Source of the DNA: RI-153 sp963752935
GTDB taxonomy: Bacteria; Chloroflexota; Anaerolineae; Caldilineales; Caldilineaceae
Direction of reading: 5' to 3'
NCBI GenBank assembly: GCA_963752935.1
Contig: CAVWAL010000008.1
Coordinates: forward strand, 558,001-622,000
DNA: 64,000 bases
A program made the translations under genes and the position numbers. The notes under the pieces were generated by a model. It was given only the letters and a program-made list of their open reading frames with translations, made no database searches and was not told the origin of the DNA. This document shows, piece by piece, positions 1-8,583 of the stretch. Numbering within the stretch: the stretch's first letter is position 1; each line of letters opens with the position of its first letter.

Positions 1-1
1 T

Positions 2-1057
2 CACGGCTTCATCAGCGCCCACTTTGGCAGCCCGCCGCGCACCCGCTGCGACGTCTGCGACAACTGCACCGGAATCCGCCCCGAGATGCCGGCCTTCGAG
101 CGGCCCGATCACCCGCTGCCCGACGACGCCGACATCGAACCGATGATCCTGGATTGCCTGGTCAGTTCGCCCAAGCCGGTCGGCCGCGGCGGACTGGCGC
201 GCATCCTGGTGGGGAGCTTGCGTGCCCCGGTGGCGGCCAACGAATGTCGCCATCACGGACGGCTGGCAGCGATGGGTGAAAGCGTGGTGATCGAGTTCAT
301 CGACGAATTGGTCAATCAGAAGCTGTTGCGACAGTACGAGCGCAGCGGTTATCCAGTCCTGGCGCCCACGTTGAAGGGCCGCACCGTGGCCGAGACGTGG
401 CTCAGCGAACACCCGGCCATGGCCGATCCCACCGGCGCTACGCCCGAAGCGGTCGAAGAAGATGAAATCGAGGTAGAAGCAGAGAAGTACACGGCTTTGC
501 AGAAGGCACTCTATAACTGGCGCCGGCGCACGGCGGACGAACATGGCGTGCCCACCTATGTGGTCATGGGCAACGATCTCATGTTCCGCATCGCCCAGAG
601 CCACCCGCAGTCGATGGAAGAGTTGGCGCAGTTGCCGGGCATGGGCGCACAGCGGCTCGAACGCTACGGCGGCGTCATCCTCGACCTGGTCAAACTCACC
701 CCTACCGGCGAAGAGGACGAAACGCTGCTCACCGCTCAGAGCGACGAGAAAGCACGCGCCCAGGCTGAAGGCACGACGAGTGCGAACAAGGCGCCCACGC
801 CGGCGGCACGCGCCGTATCACCGCAAGTGGAGCGGCGTATCTACATGAAGATGCAAGAGTTGCGCCAGAAGATCGCTGTGCGCGAGCGCGACAAACCTTA
901 CCTGGTGGCGGCCAACGGTCTGCTCAAGACTATTTCACAGACGGCTCCATCCAGCGAAGAAGATTTGTACCAGATTATGGGATTCCGCAGCAGTGGGCTG
1001 AGAGAGGACGCCGAGGCCATCCTGCGCATTGTGCAAGAGGCGACGGCTACAGAGTAG
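2..1057 (+). CDS. recQ: ATP-dependent DNA helicase RecQ, C-terminal part (5' end outside window)
   Basis: The open frame runs in from the window edge, so the helicase core is not visible. The visible 351 residues start in the RecQ zinc-binding region with the cysteine cluster CDVCDNC (about residues 16-22 of the fragment), followed by a winged-helix RQC-type domain. Two HRDC-like repeats come next: one around fragment residues 163-233 (with PGMGAQRLERYG) and a second around 282-346 (with MGFRSSGLREDAE). Zinc plus RQC plus HRDC is the RecQ signature, so a 3'-5' DNA helicase acting in recombination and fork repair is expected. The double HRDC is found in a minority of RecQ proteins. An internal ATG at 86 is unlikely to be the start because the cysteine cluster lies upstream of it. 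Confidence 0.88.
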   Translation, partial: HGFISAHFGSPPRTRCDVCDNCTGIRPEMPAFERPDHPLPDDADIEPMILDCLVSSPKPVGRGGLARILVGSLRAPVAANECRHHGRLAAMGESVVIEFIDELVNQKLLRQYERSGYPVLAPTLKGRTVAETWLSEHPAMADPTGATPEAVEEDEIEVEAEKYTALQKALYNWRRRTADEHGVPTYVVMGNDLMFRIAQSHPQSMEELAQLPGMGAQRLERYGGVILDLVKLTPTGEEDETLLTAQSDEKARAQAEGTTSANKAPTPAARAVSPQVERRIYMKMQELRQKIAVRERDKPYLVAANGLLKTISQTAPSSEEDLYQIMGFRSSGLREDAEAILRIVQEATATE

Positions 1058-1481
1058 CGCAGAGTTAGGCAACACACGTTGCGCCGCAGGGGATACGGCG
1101 CAGCGTATGACCCCAACCGGCGAATGTCACCATTCTCATGCGGCTGTCAGCCTCCCGTCGGTGAGATTGTCGGCAGAGTGTCATCCTTCCTGGTGCTAAC
1201 GCATTTATACTTCAGGACGTAATCAGCAAGGTTGTGTTGACATTTCACAGGGAGTCTCTGGTCAATTCTGCGTCGAGCGTCGACACGCCAGGAGACCGCA
1301 CAGGACATGTCAACGAAACTGAAAAGACGTGCAACCAAACCGGCACAGATTCGTAATGAAACAGGGTGAAACTGTGCTACGGGAAGAGTATCAACCGCTG
1401 TCCGTTTATATGCTGGTCCTATTCGTTCGATTGAAACCAACGTAACCAAAATTCCACAACCCATCCACTAGGAGAATGAAC
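1058..1481. other. Intergenic region between recQ and pspA, no gene recognised
   Basis: About 420 bases without a convincing gene. A perfect -35-like TTGACA occurs at 1237-1242, but no good -10 sits 16-18 bases downstream, so I do not call a promoter. An antisense open frame (1147-1464) has no recognisable domain or ribosome binding site. The region presumably holds the control region of pspA. Confidence 0.3.
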
Positions 1482-2162
1482 ATGGCTTCGCTACTTGAAA
1501 AAGTATCCACCCTGATTTCCGCCAATCTGCACAGCATGATCGATCAGGCGTTGCAGAGCAACAGCCCGGCAGTGATCGACCAATACATGCGCCAGGTAGA
1601 GAACAACCTGGCCGATCTGGAAGACGCAGCCGCCACCGTCGGCGGCGAGGTCCGCTCGATTCAACGCAAAGTACACGAGTACGAGCAGAAGTCAGATGAG
1701 CAGGATCGCGCCATCGACGCCTTCCTGGTCGAGGGCAACGAAGAACTGGCCGCCGCCATGCAGAGCAGGCTGAACAGCACGCAACGACTGGTCTCTACGT
1801 ATCAGGAGCAGTTGGGCCGCCAGAAGGAAGAGTTTGAGAAACTGCTGAGCGCCAAGGTCAAACTTGAAGCTCGCCTTCAGACCATGAAGCAGGAGCGCGA
1901 GGAGTTGATGGCGCTGCTCGATTTGGCCAAGAGTAAAGAGACCACGGTCAAGACGATCAAGAGCCTCGACGATCTGATGGGCACAGGCGACAGCGACATC
2001 AATCGTATCGCCCAGAGCATCTACGCCCGCCTGGACAAGGCCAGCGCCGCCAGCGAAATGCGCGCCAAAAGCCTCGACGAAGAGATGGATCGCGTGCTTG
2101 ATCGCAGCTCCATCGACAATCAGTTGGGCGAACGCCGCAAGAAGTTGGGGATTAGCGAGTAA
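1482..2162 (+). CDS. pspA: PspA/IM30 (Vipp1-like) membrane-stress protein
   Basis: The 226-residue protein is almost entirely alpha-helical coiled coil, with the N-terminal amphipathic helix (MASLLEKVSTLISANLHSMI) and the pattern 'two-helix hairpin plus long coil' of the PspA/IM30 family. Members form ESCRT-III-like rods or rings on the inner face of the cytoplasmic membrane and protect it under stress. I place the start at the ATG at 1482: the Shine-Dalgarno AGGAG (1470-1474) is 7 bases from it, but only 1 base from the ATG at 1476. The gene heads a co-directional run of membrane and solute-binding proteins reaching 8.5 kb, which suggests a shared role in envelope stress (inference). Confidence 0.88.
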   Translation: MASLLEKVSTLISANLHSMIDQALQSNSPAVIDQYMRQVENNLADLEDAAATVGGEVRSIQRKVHEYEQKSDEQDRAIDAFLVEGNEELAAAMQSRLNSTQRLVSTYQEQLGRQKEEFEKLLSAKVKLEARLQTMKQEREELMALLDLAKSKETTVKTIKSLDDLMGTGDSDINRIAQSIYARLDKASAASEMRAKSLDEEMDRVLDRSSIDNQLGERRKKLGISE

Positions 2163-2196
2163 CGCTTACGGCGAGCCGTTCATCGCCTGCTGTTGT

Positions 2197-2236
2197 GTCA
2201 TCACCGAGTATCGTCATCACGGTACTCGGTGATGAC
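2197..2236. other. Perfect 14-bp stem-loop between pspA and the next gene
   Basis: Arm 2197-2210 (GTCATCACCGAGTA) is the exact reverse complement of 2223-2236, with a 12-base loop. There is no following T-run, so it is not a classical intrinsic terminator; an mRNA stabiliser, attenuator or operator is possible. It lies inside the longer open frame of the downstream gene, which argues that this gene starts after it. Confidence 0.6.
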
Positions 2237-2294
2237 CGCCCTTCTCACTGTTTCGCCTGGATCTGGATCGGGCAAGGACCGATTGCAGAACAAC

Positions 2295-2642
2295 ATGCTA
2301 GAAACCGATTCTTCCGCCGGCACGAGCAGCAAGCGATTTGTGATCATCTTTGTGCTTGCACTTGCCGGCTTACTGATCGCCTTTATCCTCATGGTGCGCT
2401 GGGCAGTCAACATCCTGCCGCAAGAAGACGAAGTGATCACCATCACCGATGCCGTCACCCTCATCGAACAGGGTGAAGTCGAACGCATTCTGATTCAGGA
2501 AGGGCAGGACGTCTTCCTGTACAGGCCCGGTGAGCCGAGACCGTTGTATACGAAACTGGCCGCGGGCGAATCGTTTACAGAGACGATGGAAAGCCTGGGC
2601 GTTCCATCGACAAACTTTCCACCGTTAAGCGTGGAAGAGTAA
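2295..2642 (+). CDS. Small membrane protein with FtsH extracytoplasmic-domain-like region
   Basis: A 115-residue protein with one strong membrane helix (about residues 14-36) followed by an extracytoplasmic part of about 75 residues. This part has the same layout as the domain between the two membrane helices of the FtsH encoded at 41115: a 'ITDAVTLIEQGEVERI' segment, a strand-rich stretch and 'TMESLGVP' (FtsH: 'ARVAELVRAGNVRQI', 'TLQNLGVN'). There is no AAA or protease domain. I infer an orphan FtsH_ext-like domain; the match is by eye only. The start is uncertain: the ATG at 2295 lies after the hairpin at 2197-2236, whereas the longer starts (TTG 2193, ATG 2232) lie before or in it. No strong Shine-Dalgarno was seen. 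Confidence 0.6.
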   Translation: MLETDSSAGTSSKRFVIIFVLALAGLLIAFILMVRWAVNILPQEDEVITITDAVTLIEQGEVERILIQEGQDVFLYRPGEPRPLYTKLAAGESFTETMESLGVPSTNFPPLSVEE

Positions 2643-2694
2643 AGTTCTGGTCCCATCGTTTGCTCTGGGTCGTCGGCTTGGGGAGCCCTCATCT

Positions 2695-3162
2695 TTGAAC
2701 ACTTTATTTGAGACTTTTCGCGACAACTACTGCATCAGTACCGATCCGGCGCGGCTCGATTTCGACGTCATCCATGGCTATTTACGTCGAGCTTACTGGT
2801 CACCGGATGTGCCGCGCAGCGCCGTGGAACGGGCAGCCGCCAATTCGCTTGCGTATGGCCTATACGCGCCGGATGGACAGGTGGGTTATGCCCGCGTTGT
2901 CACCGATTTTACCGCGATTGCGTACCTGGCCGATGTCTTTATCTTGGAATCGCACCAGGGACGTGGGCTGGGCAAGTGGCTGGTGCAGACGATCCTGGCC
3001 CACCCGCAACTGCAATTCGTGCGCAAGTGGATGCTCTTTACCCGCGATGCCCACGGGCTGTATCAGCAGTTCGGCTTTACCCGCATTCCCGACGTCGAAA
3101 ACCGGGTGCTGGAACGACGGTCTTCGCAACCGTGGCCAGACGCAAAAACACCAACGGACTAA
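2695..3162 (+). CDS. GNAT-family N-acetyltransferase
   Basis: A 155-residue protein with the GNAT fold. Strand beta4 (AYLADVFILES) leads into the acetyl-CoA pyrophosphate loop QGRGLG (motif A; family consensus Q/RxxGxG/A) at about residues 87-92, followed by a beta5 region (WMLFTRDAHGLYQQFGF) typical of small acetyltransferases. The substrate (amine of a metabolite or protein) cannot be read from sequence. The start is a TTG at 2695 with GGGGAG about 9 bases upstream; no ATG gives a full GNAT N-terminus. It sits in the pspA-to-livJ-like run, 52 bases after the previous gene, so it may modify a component of that cluster (inference). Confidence 0.82.
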   Translation: MNTLFETFRDNYCISTDPARLDFDVIHGYLRRAYWSPDVPRSAVERAAANSLAYGLYAPDGQVGYARVVTDFTAIAYLADVFILESHQGRGLGKWLVQTILAHPQLQFVRKWMLFTRDAHGLYQQFGFTRIPDVENRVLERRSSQPWPDAKTPTD

Positions 3163-3229
3163 GAATCTATCCGTAAGTTCACAGCAGCCCGGCGAAGTTG
3201 GCCTGTTTAGAGCGGACGTAGTGCTGCGC

Positions 3230-3244
3230 ACTGTAATTTACGGT
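3230..3244. promoter_or_regulatory. Candidate palindromic operator
   Basis: ACTGTAATTTACGGT fits the perfect dyad ACnGTAAnTTACnGT. It lies in the 201-base gap in front of the solute-binding protein gene at 3364. A second, looser inverted repeat (TAGTGCT 3219-3225 / AGCACTA 3246-3252) surrounds it. No cognate regulator is encoded nearby. Confidence 0.35.
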
Positions 3245-3363
3245 TAGCACTAAATGAACCTGCACTTTTCGCTACCGACACAAGTAACGAGTAGCAATCC
3301 GACGTAGCCTCTGGTTTATCCATCACCAACACGAGGCCATTGTCAAACTCAACGAGACTACCT

Positions 3364-4620
3364 ATGAATCGAACGCGTTGGATCTTTGCATCGATTGTCG
3401 CCGTTGCCCTGGTCATTGTCACCGCCACGTTGATCTGGCGAAGCATGACCGGCACGGATGTAGATACCGCTCTCACTGTGGATCGACCGCAGGAAGTGAC
3501 CGTACGCGTGATCACGGCGCTGCCGGTGGAACCGTGGGTGCGCGCCGCCGCCGAGGAGTTCAACGCAGCGCAGCGCACGGTCGACGGCGCTGTGGTGACG
3601 GTGGAGATCATCGCCATGGACGGCCTCACTGCGCTGGGGCGCTGGGATCGCAACGACTTCGGCGCCCTGCCGGCCGGTGTGCGCCCTGAGGATCTATCGG
3701 AGGCCGAGCGCGCCGCGCTCGACGACTTCCCCACGGCGTGGATCCCCGACAGCCGCTATCTGGTCGAGCTATCGAACGCGTCGTACAAAGAGCGCCTCGG
3801 TCGCGATGTCTTTCTGACTGACGGACAGTATCGCGCCCGCCCCATTGCTATCAGCCTCTTTACCTGGGGCATCTATGCCAGCCGGGCCCAGGTGCTGGAA
3901 GATGAGTTCGGCGACGTGAACTGGACGACGATCCACGATGCGGCCACGGCGGCCGGGGGCTGGCCGCAGTTGGGCGGTGACCCGGCCTGGGGGTACTTCA
4001 AGCTGGCCGTGCCCGATCCCAGCAAAAATGTAGGAGGGTTGGCGGCCATGATTGCGGCAGCCGGCGCCTATTACAACCGCACGGACATCGGCGTCGAGGA
4101 TATTACCGATCCTGAGTTTCAGGCATGGCTGGCCGAGTTGATGAATGCGGTGACCAACATCAGCGGCGGCAGCAGCTACACCGCCGAAGACTTCGCGCTC
4201 TTCGGCTACAGTGTAGGCGATGGCGGCCAGTTGCTGGAAAGCGACCTGTTGCAGAACATGCAGGGCATCCTCACCCGATGGGAAGATCCGCTGCGGATCT
4301 ACTACCCTGAATTTGTCACCTGGTTCGATTTCCCATTCACCGTCTGGGTGGGGCCAGAGACAAGTGCGCTGGAGAAGAACGCAGCCCTGGAGTTCCAACG
4401 GTTTTTGCTTGACGAAGCACAGCAGGTAGAGGCCCTGGCCTACGGTCTGCGCCCGGCCAATGCCGATGTTGCTGTCACCGCCAATGAGGATAGCCTCTTC
4501 GTCAAGTGGGCGGATCAGGGTGTGCAGCCAGTTGTGCCGCGCTCCACCGCCATGCGCTCACCCGATCGGGACGTGCTACTGGCGCTGCTGCGCTGGTACG
4601 ACCTGAATGTCGCCCAGTGA
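3364..4620 (+). CDS. Membrane-anchored extracellular solute-binding-like protein
   Basis: A 418-residue protein with a short cytoplasmic tail and one N-terminal membrane helix (about residues 5-21), no lipobox, and a large extracytoplasmic part resembling family-1 type bacterial solute-binding proteins (for example WVRAAAEEFNAAQ near the start, then PIAISLFTWGIYA and a late GYSVGDGG region). It would bind a ligand outside the membrane. No permease or ATPase gene is adjacent; instead, only 10 bases downstream is a solute-binding/VWA fusion of related layout, so the two probably act together in signalling or stress sensing. An ATG at 3364 is preferred over the TTG at 3340 because the membrane helix then lies at the N-terminus. 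Confidence 0.7.
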   Translation: MNRTRWIFASIVAVALVIVTATLIWRSMTGTDVDTALTVDRPQEVTVRVITALPVEPWVRAAAEEFNAAQRTVDGAVVTVEIIAMDGLTALGRWDRNDFGALPAGVRPEDLSEAERAALDDFPTAWIPDSRYLVELSNASYKERLGRDVFLTDGQYRARPIAISLFTWGIYASRAQVLEDEFGDVNWTTIHDAATAAGGWPQLGGDPAWGYFKLAVPDPSKNVGGLAAMIAAAGAYYNRTDIGVEDITDPEFQAWLAELMNAVTNISGGSSYTAEDFALFGYSVGDGGQLLESDLLQNMQGILTRWEDPLRIYYPEFVTWFDFPFTVWVGPETSALEKNAALEFQRFLLDEAQQVEALAYGLRPANADVAVTANEDSLFVKWADQGVQPVVPRSTAMRSPDRDVLLALLRWYDLNVAQ

Positions 4621-4630
4621 AGGACGAACT

Positions 4631-6385
4631 ATGAGCAACCCTCGTTCACGTAAGCAGCGGGCGAAGAACCAGCGAACCATTGTCATCGCTATCGGTGTGC
4701 TGCTCTTCGCCACCTGTATCTGTGGCACGGTAGCGGTAACCCTCGGCCAGCAAGTATTGAATTTCTTTGAAGGCGAGTCGCCCGATATCGCTCAGGATGC
4801 GGGCCAAAGCTGGGATCCAGACAGCGCCGAGCTGACGCTGGTCGTTTCGCCGGTGATGGCCCCAACCCTGATCGAACGCGTCGAAGCGTTCAACAATCGG
4901 GAACTGAAGACACCCGACGGCAAAACCATGAGCGTGATCGTCACGCCACTGACGCCCCAAGAGATCGTCAATCAGAGCCTGAATCAGCCGCGCTTCCAGG
5001 CGATTGTCCCCGACAGCTCGATCTGGCTCAATCAGATCGATCAACGGTGGGCGCAGATGCAGGCATCCGAAGCCGGACAGATCTCGCCGCGACGGGTGGG
5101 CGATGCCATGCGCTTCGCCATCAGCCCGATTGTGCTTGCCACCTGGGAAGATACTGCACGCGATCTGGGCTGGCCCGATCAGCCGGTGGGCTGGGGTGAG
5201 ATCCAACGCAAGGCCACCGACGACGACGCCTTCAAATGGAATCACCCGAGTACACAGCACGCCGCCGGTCTATTGGCCACGCTGGCCGAGTTCTACGCCG
5301 GCGCCGGGTTGACACGCGGTCTCACCGAAGAGATCGCCACCCGTCAGGATGTCCTCGACTACGTGCGCGCCGTGGAGGCCACTGTTCGCTTTTACGGCGA
5401 AGGTGAAGAGGTCATCGTAAACCGCCTGGCCCAGGAAGGACGCGGCTTTCTCGATGCCTTTGTGGCCCAGGAACAGACCGTGATCCAATGGAATACACAG
5501 CGCAGCGGGGAACGGCTGGTTGCCATCTATCCTGCCGAGGGCACGTTGTGGACAGACCACCCATTGGCGCTGCTTGAGTTGGGCAGCGAAGATCGATTGG
5601 CTGTCACAGACAATCAGCGGCGCACCTACCAGGCGCTGGCCGAGTTTTTAACCAGCACAGAGAGTCAACGTGCCTTTCTGAACGCCGGTTACCGCCCTGC
5701 CGATCTGGATATTGCATTGGATGCGGCGGGCAGTCCCTTTGCCAACACCGATGCCGTAGACTGGCGACAACCGGCGACGACGTTACAGATACCGTCCGCC
5801 ACGGTTGTGGATGTGATCCAGAATGTCTGGTGGTACACCAAGCGCCCGACTAACGTCTATCTGGTCGTTGATACCAGTGGCAGTATGGAAGGCGACAAAC
5901 TCACGCTGACAAAAGCAGCACTGCAATCCTTTATCAGCCAGATTCAGGGTGACCGCGACAAAGTAGGCATTGTGGAATTTGGCTCGGGCATCAAGCGATT
6001 CGAGCCGCTGCGCAATGTGAGCCAGGACGGCCGGGCGCGCATGAGCGAGCTGGTGGATGCCATGGAAGCCGACGGCAACACGGCGCTGATCGATGCGGTG
6101 TGGCAGGCCAACGATGATCTGCAAAGGGTTGCAGATCGAGAGGCCATCAACGCCATCGTCGTCATGACGGATGGTCAGGAAAATGACAGCAACTTCAATC
6201 TGGATGAACTCAGCCGATCGCTGGAACGAAACAATACACCTGTGGTCGTCTTCACCATTGCCTTTGGCAGCGATGCCGAAGATGCCTTGATGCAAGAGAT
6301 CGCCCGACTGGGTGGTGGACAATTCCGCCGAGCCGATGAGACCGATATCGAAGAGTTGTACCGGATTATTTCAACGTACTTTTAG
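4631..6385 (+). CDS. Solute-binding and von Willebrand factor A (VWA) domain fusion protein
   Basis: A 584-residue protein: basic N-terminus, membrane helix at about residues 16-38, a solute-binding-like region (about 55-390), then a VWA domain (about 408-584). The MIDAS metal site is intact: DTSGSMEGD starts at residue 414, with later NTALID and VVMTDGQEND segments supplying the conserved Thr and Asp. VWA domains bind protein partners through a divalent metal. The start ATG at 4631 has AAGGA at 4620-4624, 6 bases upstream. Spacing of 10 bases to the preceding binding protein indicates one transcript. The combination suggests a surface sensor or scaffold rather than a transporter component (inference). 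Confidence 0.85.
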   Translation: MSNPRSRKQRAKNQRTIVIAIGVLLFATCICGTVAVTLGQQVLNFFEGESPDIAQDAGQSWDPDSAELTLVVSPVMAPTLIERVEAFNNRELKTPDGKTMSVIVTPLTPQEIVNQSLNQPRFQAIVPDSSIWLNQIDQRWAQMQASEAGQISPRRVGDAMRFAISPIVLATWEDTARDLGWPDQPVGWGEIQRKATDDDAFKWNHPSTQHAAGLLATLAEFYAGAGLTRGLTEEIATRQDVLDYVRAVEATVRFYGEGEEVIVNRLAQEGRGFLDAFVAQEQTVIQWNTQRSGERLVAIYPAEGTLWTDHPLALLELGSEDRLAVTDNQRRTYQALAEFLTSTESQRAFLNAGYRPADLDIALDAAGSPFANTDAVDWRQPATTLQIPSATVVDVIQNVWWYTKRPTNVYLVVDTSGSMEGDKLTLTKAALQSFISQIQGDRDKVGIVEFGSGIKRFEPLRNVSQDGRARMSELVDAMEADGNTALIDAVWQANDDLQRVADREAINAIVVMTDGQENDSNFNLDELSRSLERNNTPVVVFTIAFGSDAEDALMQEIARLGGGQFRRADETDIEELYRIISTYF

Positions 6386-6457
6386 GTAGAAACCTGATGA
6401 AGTGGTGGGCAGATTGCCCTCATCCTCTCATCATTACTTGGCACTAGGATGCGATCC

Positions 6458-7294
6458 ATGACGACGACAACGAGCACTACGCGAAGCGAACTTCAGGAGC
6501 GTGCCAAGAATCTACTGCTGCAATACGCCTTCTTCCGCTGGGAGAACGCGGTCATCATCGCCGGTGCGCTGGTGCTGACCTTCCTCTATCCACGACCTGT
6601 GCCGCGTTGGCCGCTGTGGGGCTGGGCCTTTCTGGGGTTGATTGGCGTGGTGGTTATCGTCTATTCAAGCCTCACCGACCGCGACGCGAACTCTAAGATC
6701 CTGATCGATCTGATGCAAGAAGAGTTTAACCCACGCCAGGTGCGCGATGAGCAACTGCGCCAGGAGGTCAACCGGGGGCTGGAATATCAGCGACGCATTG
6801 AACAGGCAGTGCAAGGTCAACGGGCCGGGTTGATGCGGGACCGACTGGAAGACACCGCCGGTCAGTTGAGTGATTGGGTGAGCAATATCTTTAAACTGGC
6901 TCTGCGCCTCGATGCCTACAAACAGGATAATCTGTTACGACAGGAGCGCCAGAATGTGCCGCAGGAACTTGAACAGTTAACGGCACGCGTCAACGCCGAG
7001 CGCAACCAGGAACTGCGCGCCCAGATCGAACAAGTCCTCGAAGGCAAGCGCAAGCAGTTGGCAGCGCTCCAGGCGCTAGATGCACGAATGAAACAGGCGC
7101 AGTTGCAGATGGATCAGAGTTTGACGGCGCTGGCCACGGTCTACAGTCAAGTACGGCTGATCGACGCCCAGGATGTCGCCAGTGGCAAGGCAGAACGACT
7201 GAGCGCCGATATTCAGGAACAGGTCAAACGCCTGAACGATCTGGTTGATAGCATCAACGAAGTGTACAACTACCAGACGGAAGGTCTGGGATGA
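6458..7294 (+). CDS. Membrane protein with two helices and long cytoplasmic coiled coil
   Basis: A 278-residue protein: two hydrophobic segments (about residues 31-44 and 52-70, separated by a YPRPVPRWPLWGW turn) and then about 200 residues of charged, Gln/Glu/Arg-rich helix with heptad character. The topology is a membrane hairpin holding a coiled coil, reminiscent of XpaC/TelA-associated proteins found with PspA elsewhere, but I see no family-defining motif. The ATG at 6458 has AGGA 8 bases upstream; the ATG at 6449 overlaps that site. Located between the VWA fusion and the LivJ-like lipoprotein, it may link the PspA scaffold to the external binding proteins (inference). Confidence 0.65.
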   Translation: MTTTTSTTRSELQERAKNLLLQYAFFRWENAVIIAGALVLTFLYPRPVPRWPLWGWAFLGLIGVVVIVYSSLTDRDANSKILIDLMQEEFNPRQVRDEQLRQEVNRGLEYQRRIEQAVQGQRAGLMRDRLEDTAGQLSDWVSNIFKLALRLDAYKQDNLLRQERQNVPQELEQLTARVNAERNQELRAQIEQVLEGKRKQLAALQALDARMKQAQLQMDQSLTALATVYSQVRLIDAQDVASGKAERLSADIQEQVKRLNDLVDSINEVYNYQTEGLG

Positions 7295-7354
7295 GAAGGT
7301 AATAAGAGATTGGAGAATCTCGCATTACCATCCAATGCTGATCGAGGATAATTC

Positions 7355-8497
7355 ATGCTCAAACGTCTCATCTTCTTACTTGCGATAGTGCCGGTGCTGT
7401 TGTTGGCGGCATGCACCAACCAGGCCAGTGGACCCACGCGCGGCGATGTCGTCGTCTACGTGGCGGTACCATTGAGCGGCTTTCAGGCCAACGGCGGGCA
7501 GACTGTGCTGGGTGGTGTGCGTCTGGCCGCCGAGGAGATCAACCGTAACGGTGGCTTGCGTGGCTACCAGGTGGTGGTGCGCCCTCTGGACGATGAGTCG
7601 GACAGCGATGTGGCCGTGGCCAATGTGGATGAGATCCGCCGCGCCATGAACAGCGGCGACACGGTGATTGGGGTCATCGGTCATCTCAACAGCGGACAGA
7701 CCGACGCCACCCTCGAATTGTACGCCGATCTGGACCTGACCGTGATCACACCGACGGCGTCTGAGCAGAGCCTGACCGAGCGCGGCTACAGCAATTTCTT
7801 CCGCGTCAATGCCAACGATTCAGTGCAGGCAGCGGTGGATGCACAGTTCCTCGCTGAACAAATGGACGCCACAGCCGTGGCAGTGGTTCACAACGACACG
7901 GACTATGGAAAAGGGTTGGCGGCATCGCTGGCCCAGCAGTTGGGCAACTATGGCGCCGGTGAGGCCACGCGTATCGAAGTGGCGGAAGGTCAGAGCGACT
8001 ATGCCGCTGTGTTGCAGCAGTTGAGCACAGTGGACGCCGACGCCATTTTCTACGCCGGCTATGAGATCGAAGCGCCTTATCTGCGCGCTGCGCTGGTTGA
8101 TGCAGGTTCTGATCTGCCCATGCTGGCCAGTGATGGCGCCTTTCTGGCAGCCACCATTGATGAGGCCAGTGGCACTGCCGAAGGAATGTATGTCAGTGCA
8201 TTTGCACCCAGCCCGCAAAATGTGGCCGATGCGCGCTGGATCGAAGCATACCAGGCTGTAGAGTATCGCGATCCCGACACCTATTCAGTCAATGGGTATG
8301 TTGCCATGCAGGTATTGGCCGACGGGATCCGCCAGGCAGACTCGTTCGAAGTCGACCGCATCGCCAACGCCCTGCGCAGCAATGCGGCCTCCACACTGTT
8401 AGGAGATCTGCGCTTTGATGAAAACGGAGATCTGGTTGATCCAGAAATCTGGATATACCAGGTAGTCGACAACGAGTTCCAGCAGGTTGATCAGTAG
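7355..8497 (+). CDS. LivJ-like branched-chain amino acid/periplasmic ligand-binding lipoprotein
   Basis: A 380-residue lipoprotein with a clear lipobox (LLLAAC; lipidated Cys20). The mature part has the type-I periplasmic binding fold of LivJ/receptor family ligand-binding proteins: VVVYVAVPLSGFQANGG at the start, GGVRLAAEEINRNGG, GVIGHLNSGQTDATLELYAD and a mid-protein AVVHNDTDYGKGLA hinge region. Usual partners LivHMGF are absent on either side. The gene ends the pspA cluster (60-base gap), so it may serve as a ligand sensor for the cluster or feed a transporter encoded elsewhere. Confidence 0.85.
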   Translation: MLKRLIFLLAIVPVLLLAACTNQASGPTRGDVVVYVAVPLSGFQANGGQTVLGGVRLAAEEINRNGGLRGYQVVVRPLDDESDSDVAVANVDEIRRAMNSGDTVIGVIGHLNSGQTDATLELYADLDLTVITPTASEQSLTERGYSNFFRVNANDSVQAAVDAQFLAEQMDATAVAVVHNDTDYGKGLAASLAQQLGNYGAGEATRIEVAEGQSDYAAVLQQLSTVDADAIFYAGYEIEAPYLRAALVDAGSDLPMLASDGAFLAATIDEASGTAEGMYVSAFAPSPQNVADARWIEAYQAVEYRDPDTYSVNGYVAMQVLADGIRQADSFEVDRIANALRSNAASTLLGDLRFDENGDLVDPEIWIYQVVDNEFQQVDQ

Positions 8498-8548
8498 TCG
8501 TCGCCGGCCGGGCAAAGTGCGCAGGGCAGGCCAAGTGAATAGAGGCAA

Positions 8549-8583
8549 AACAACCGCCAGGTCGATCTGACCCGGCGGTTGTT
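8549..8583 (+). terminator. Stem-loop after the LivJ-like gene
   Basis: Arms AACAACCGCC (8549-8558) and GGCGGTTGTT (8574-8583) pair perfectly, and a nested GGTC/GACC pair closes the loop. The T-run is weak (GATTT). It lies 51 bases after the stop codon and closes the cluster. Apart from it, the 341-base gap up to 8839 shows only a small AACAGT/ACTGTT inverted repeat (8796-8812) and no gene. Confidence 0.6.

Noticed and set aside
1237..1265. Promoter with TTGACA in front of pspA
   Set aside because: No acceptable -10 at 16-18 bases downstream.
1147..1464. 105-codon minus-strand frame between recQ and pspA
   Set aside because: No ribosome binding site, no domain, composition unlike neighbouring genes.
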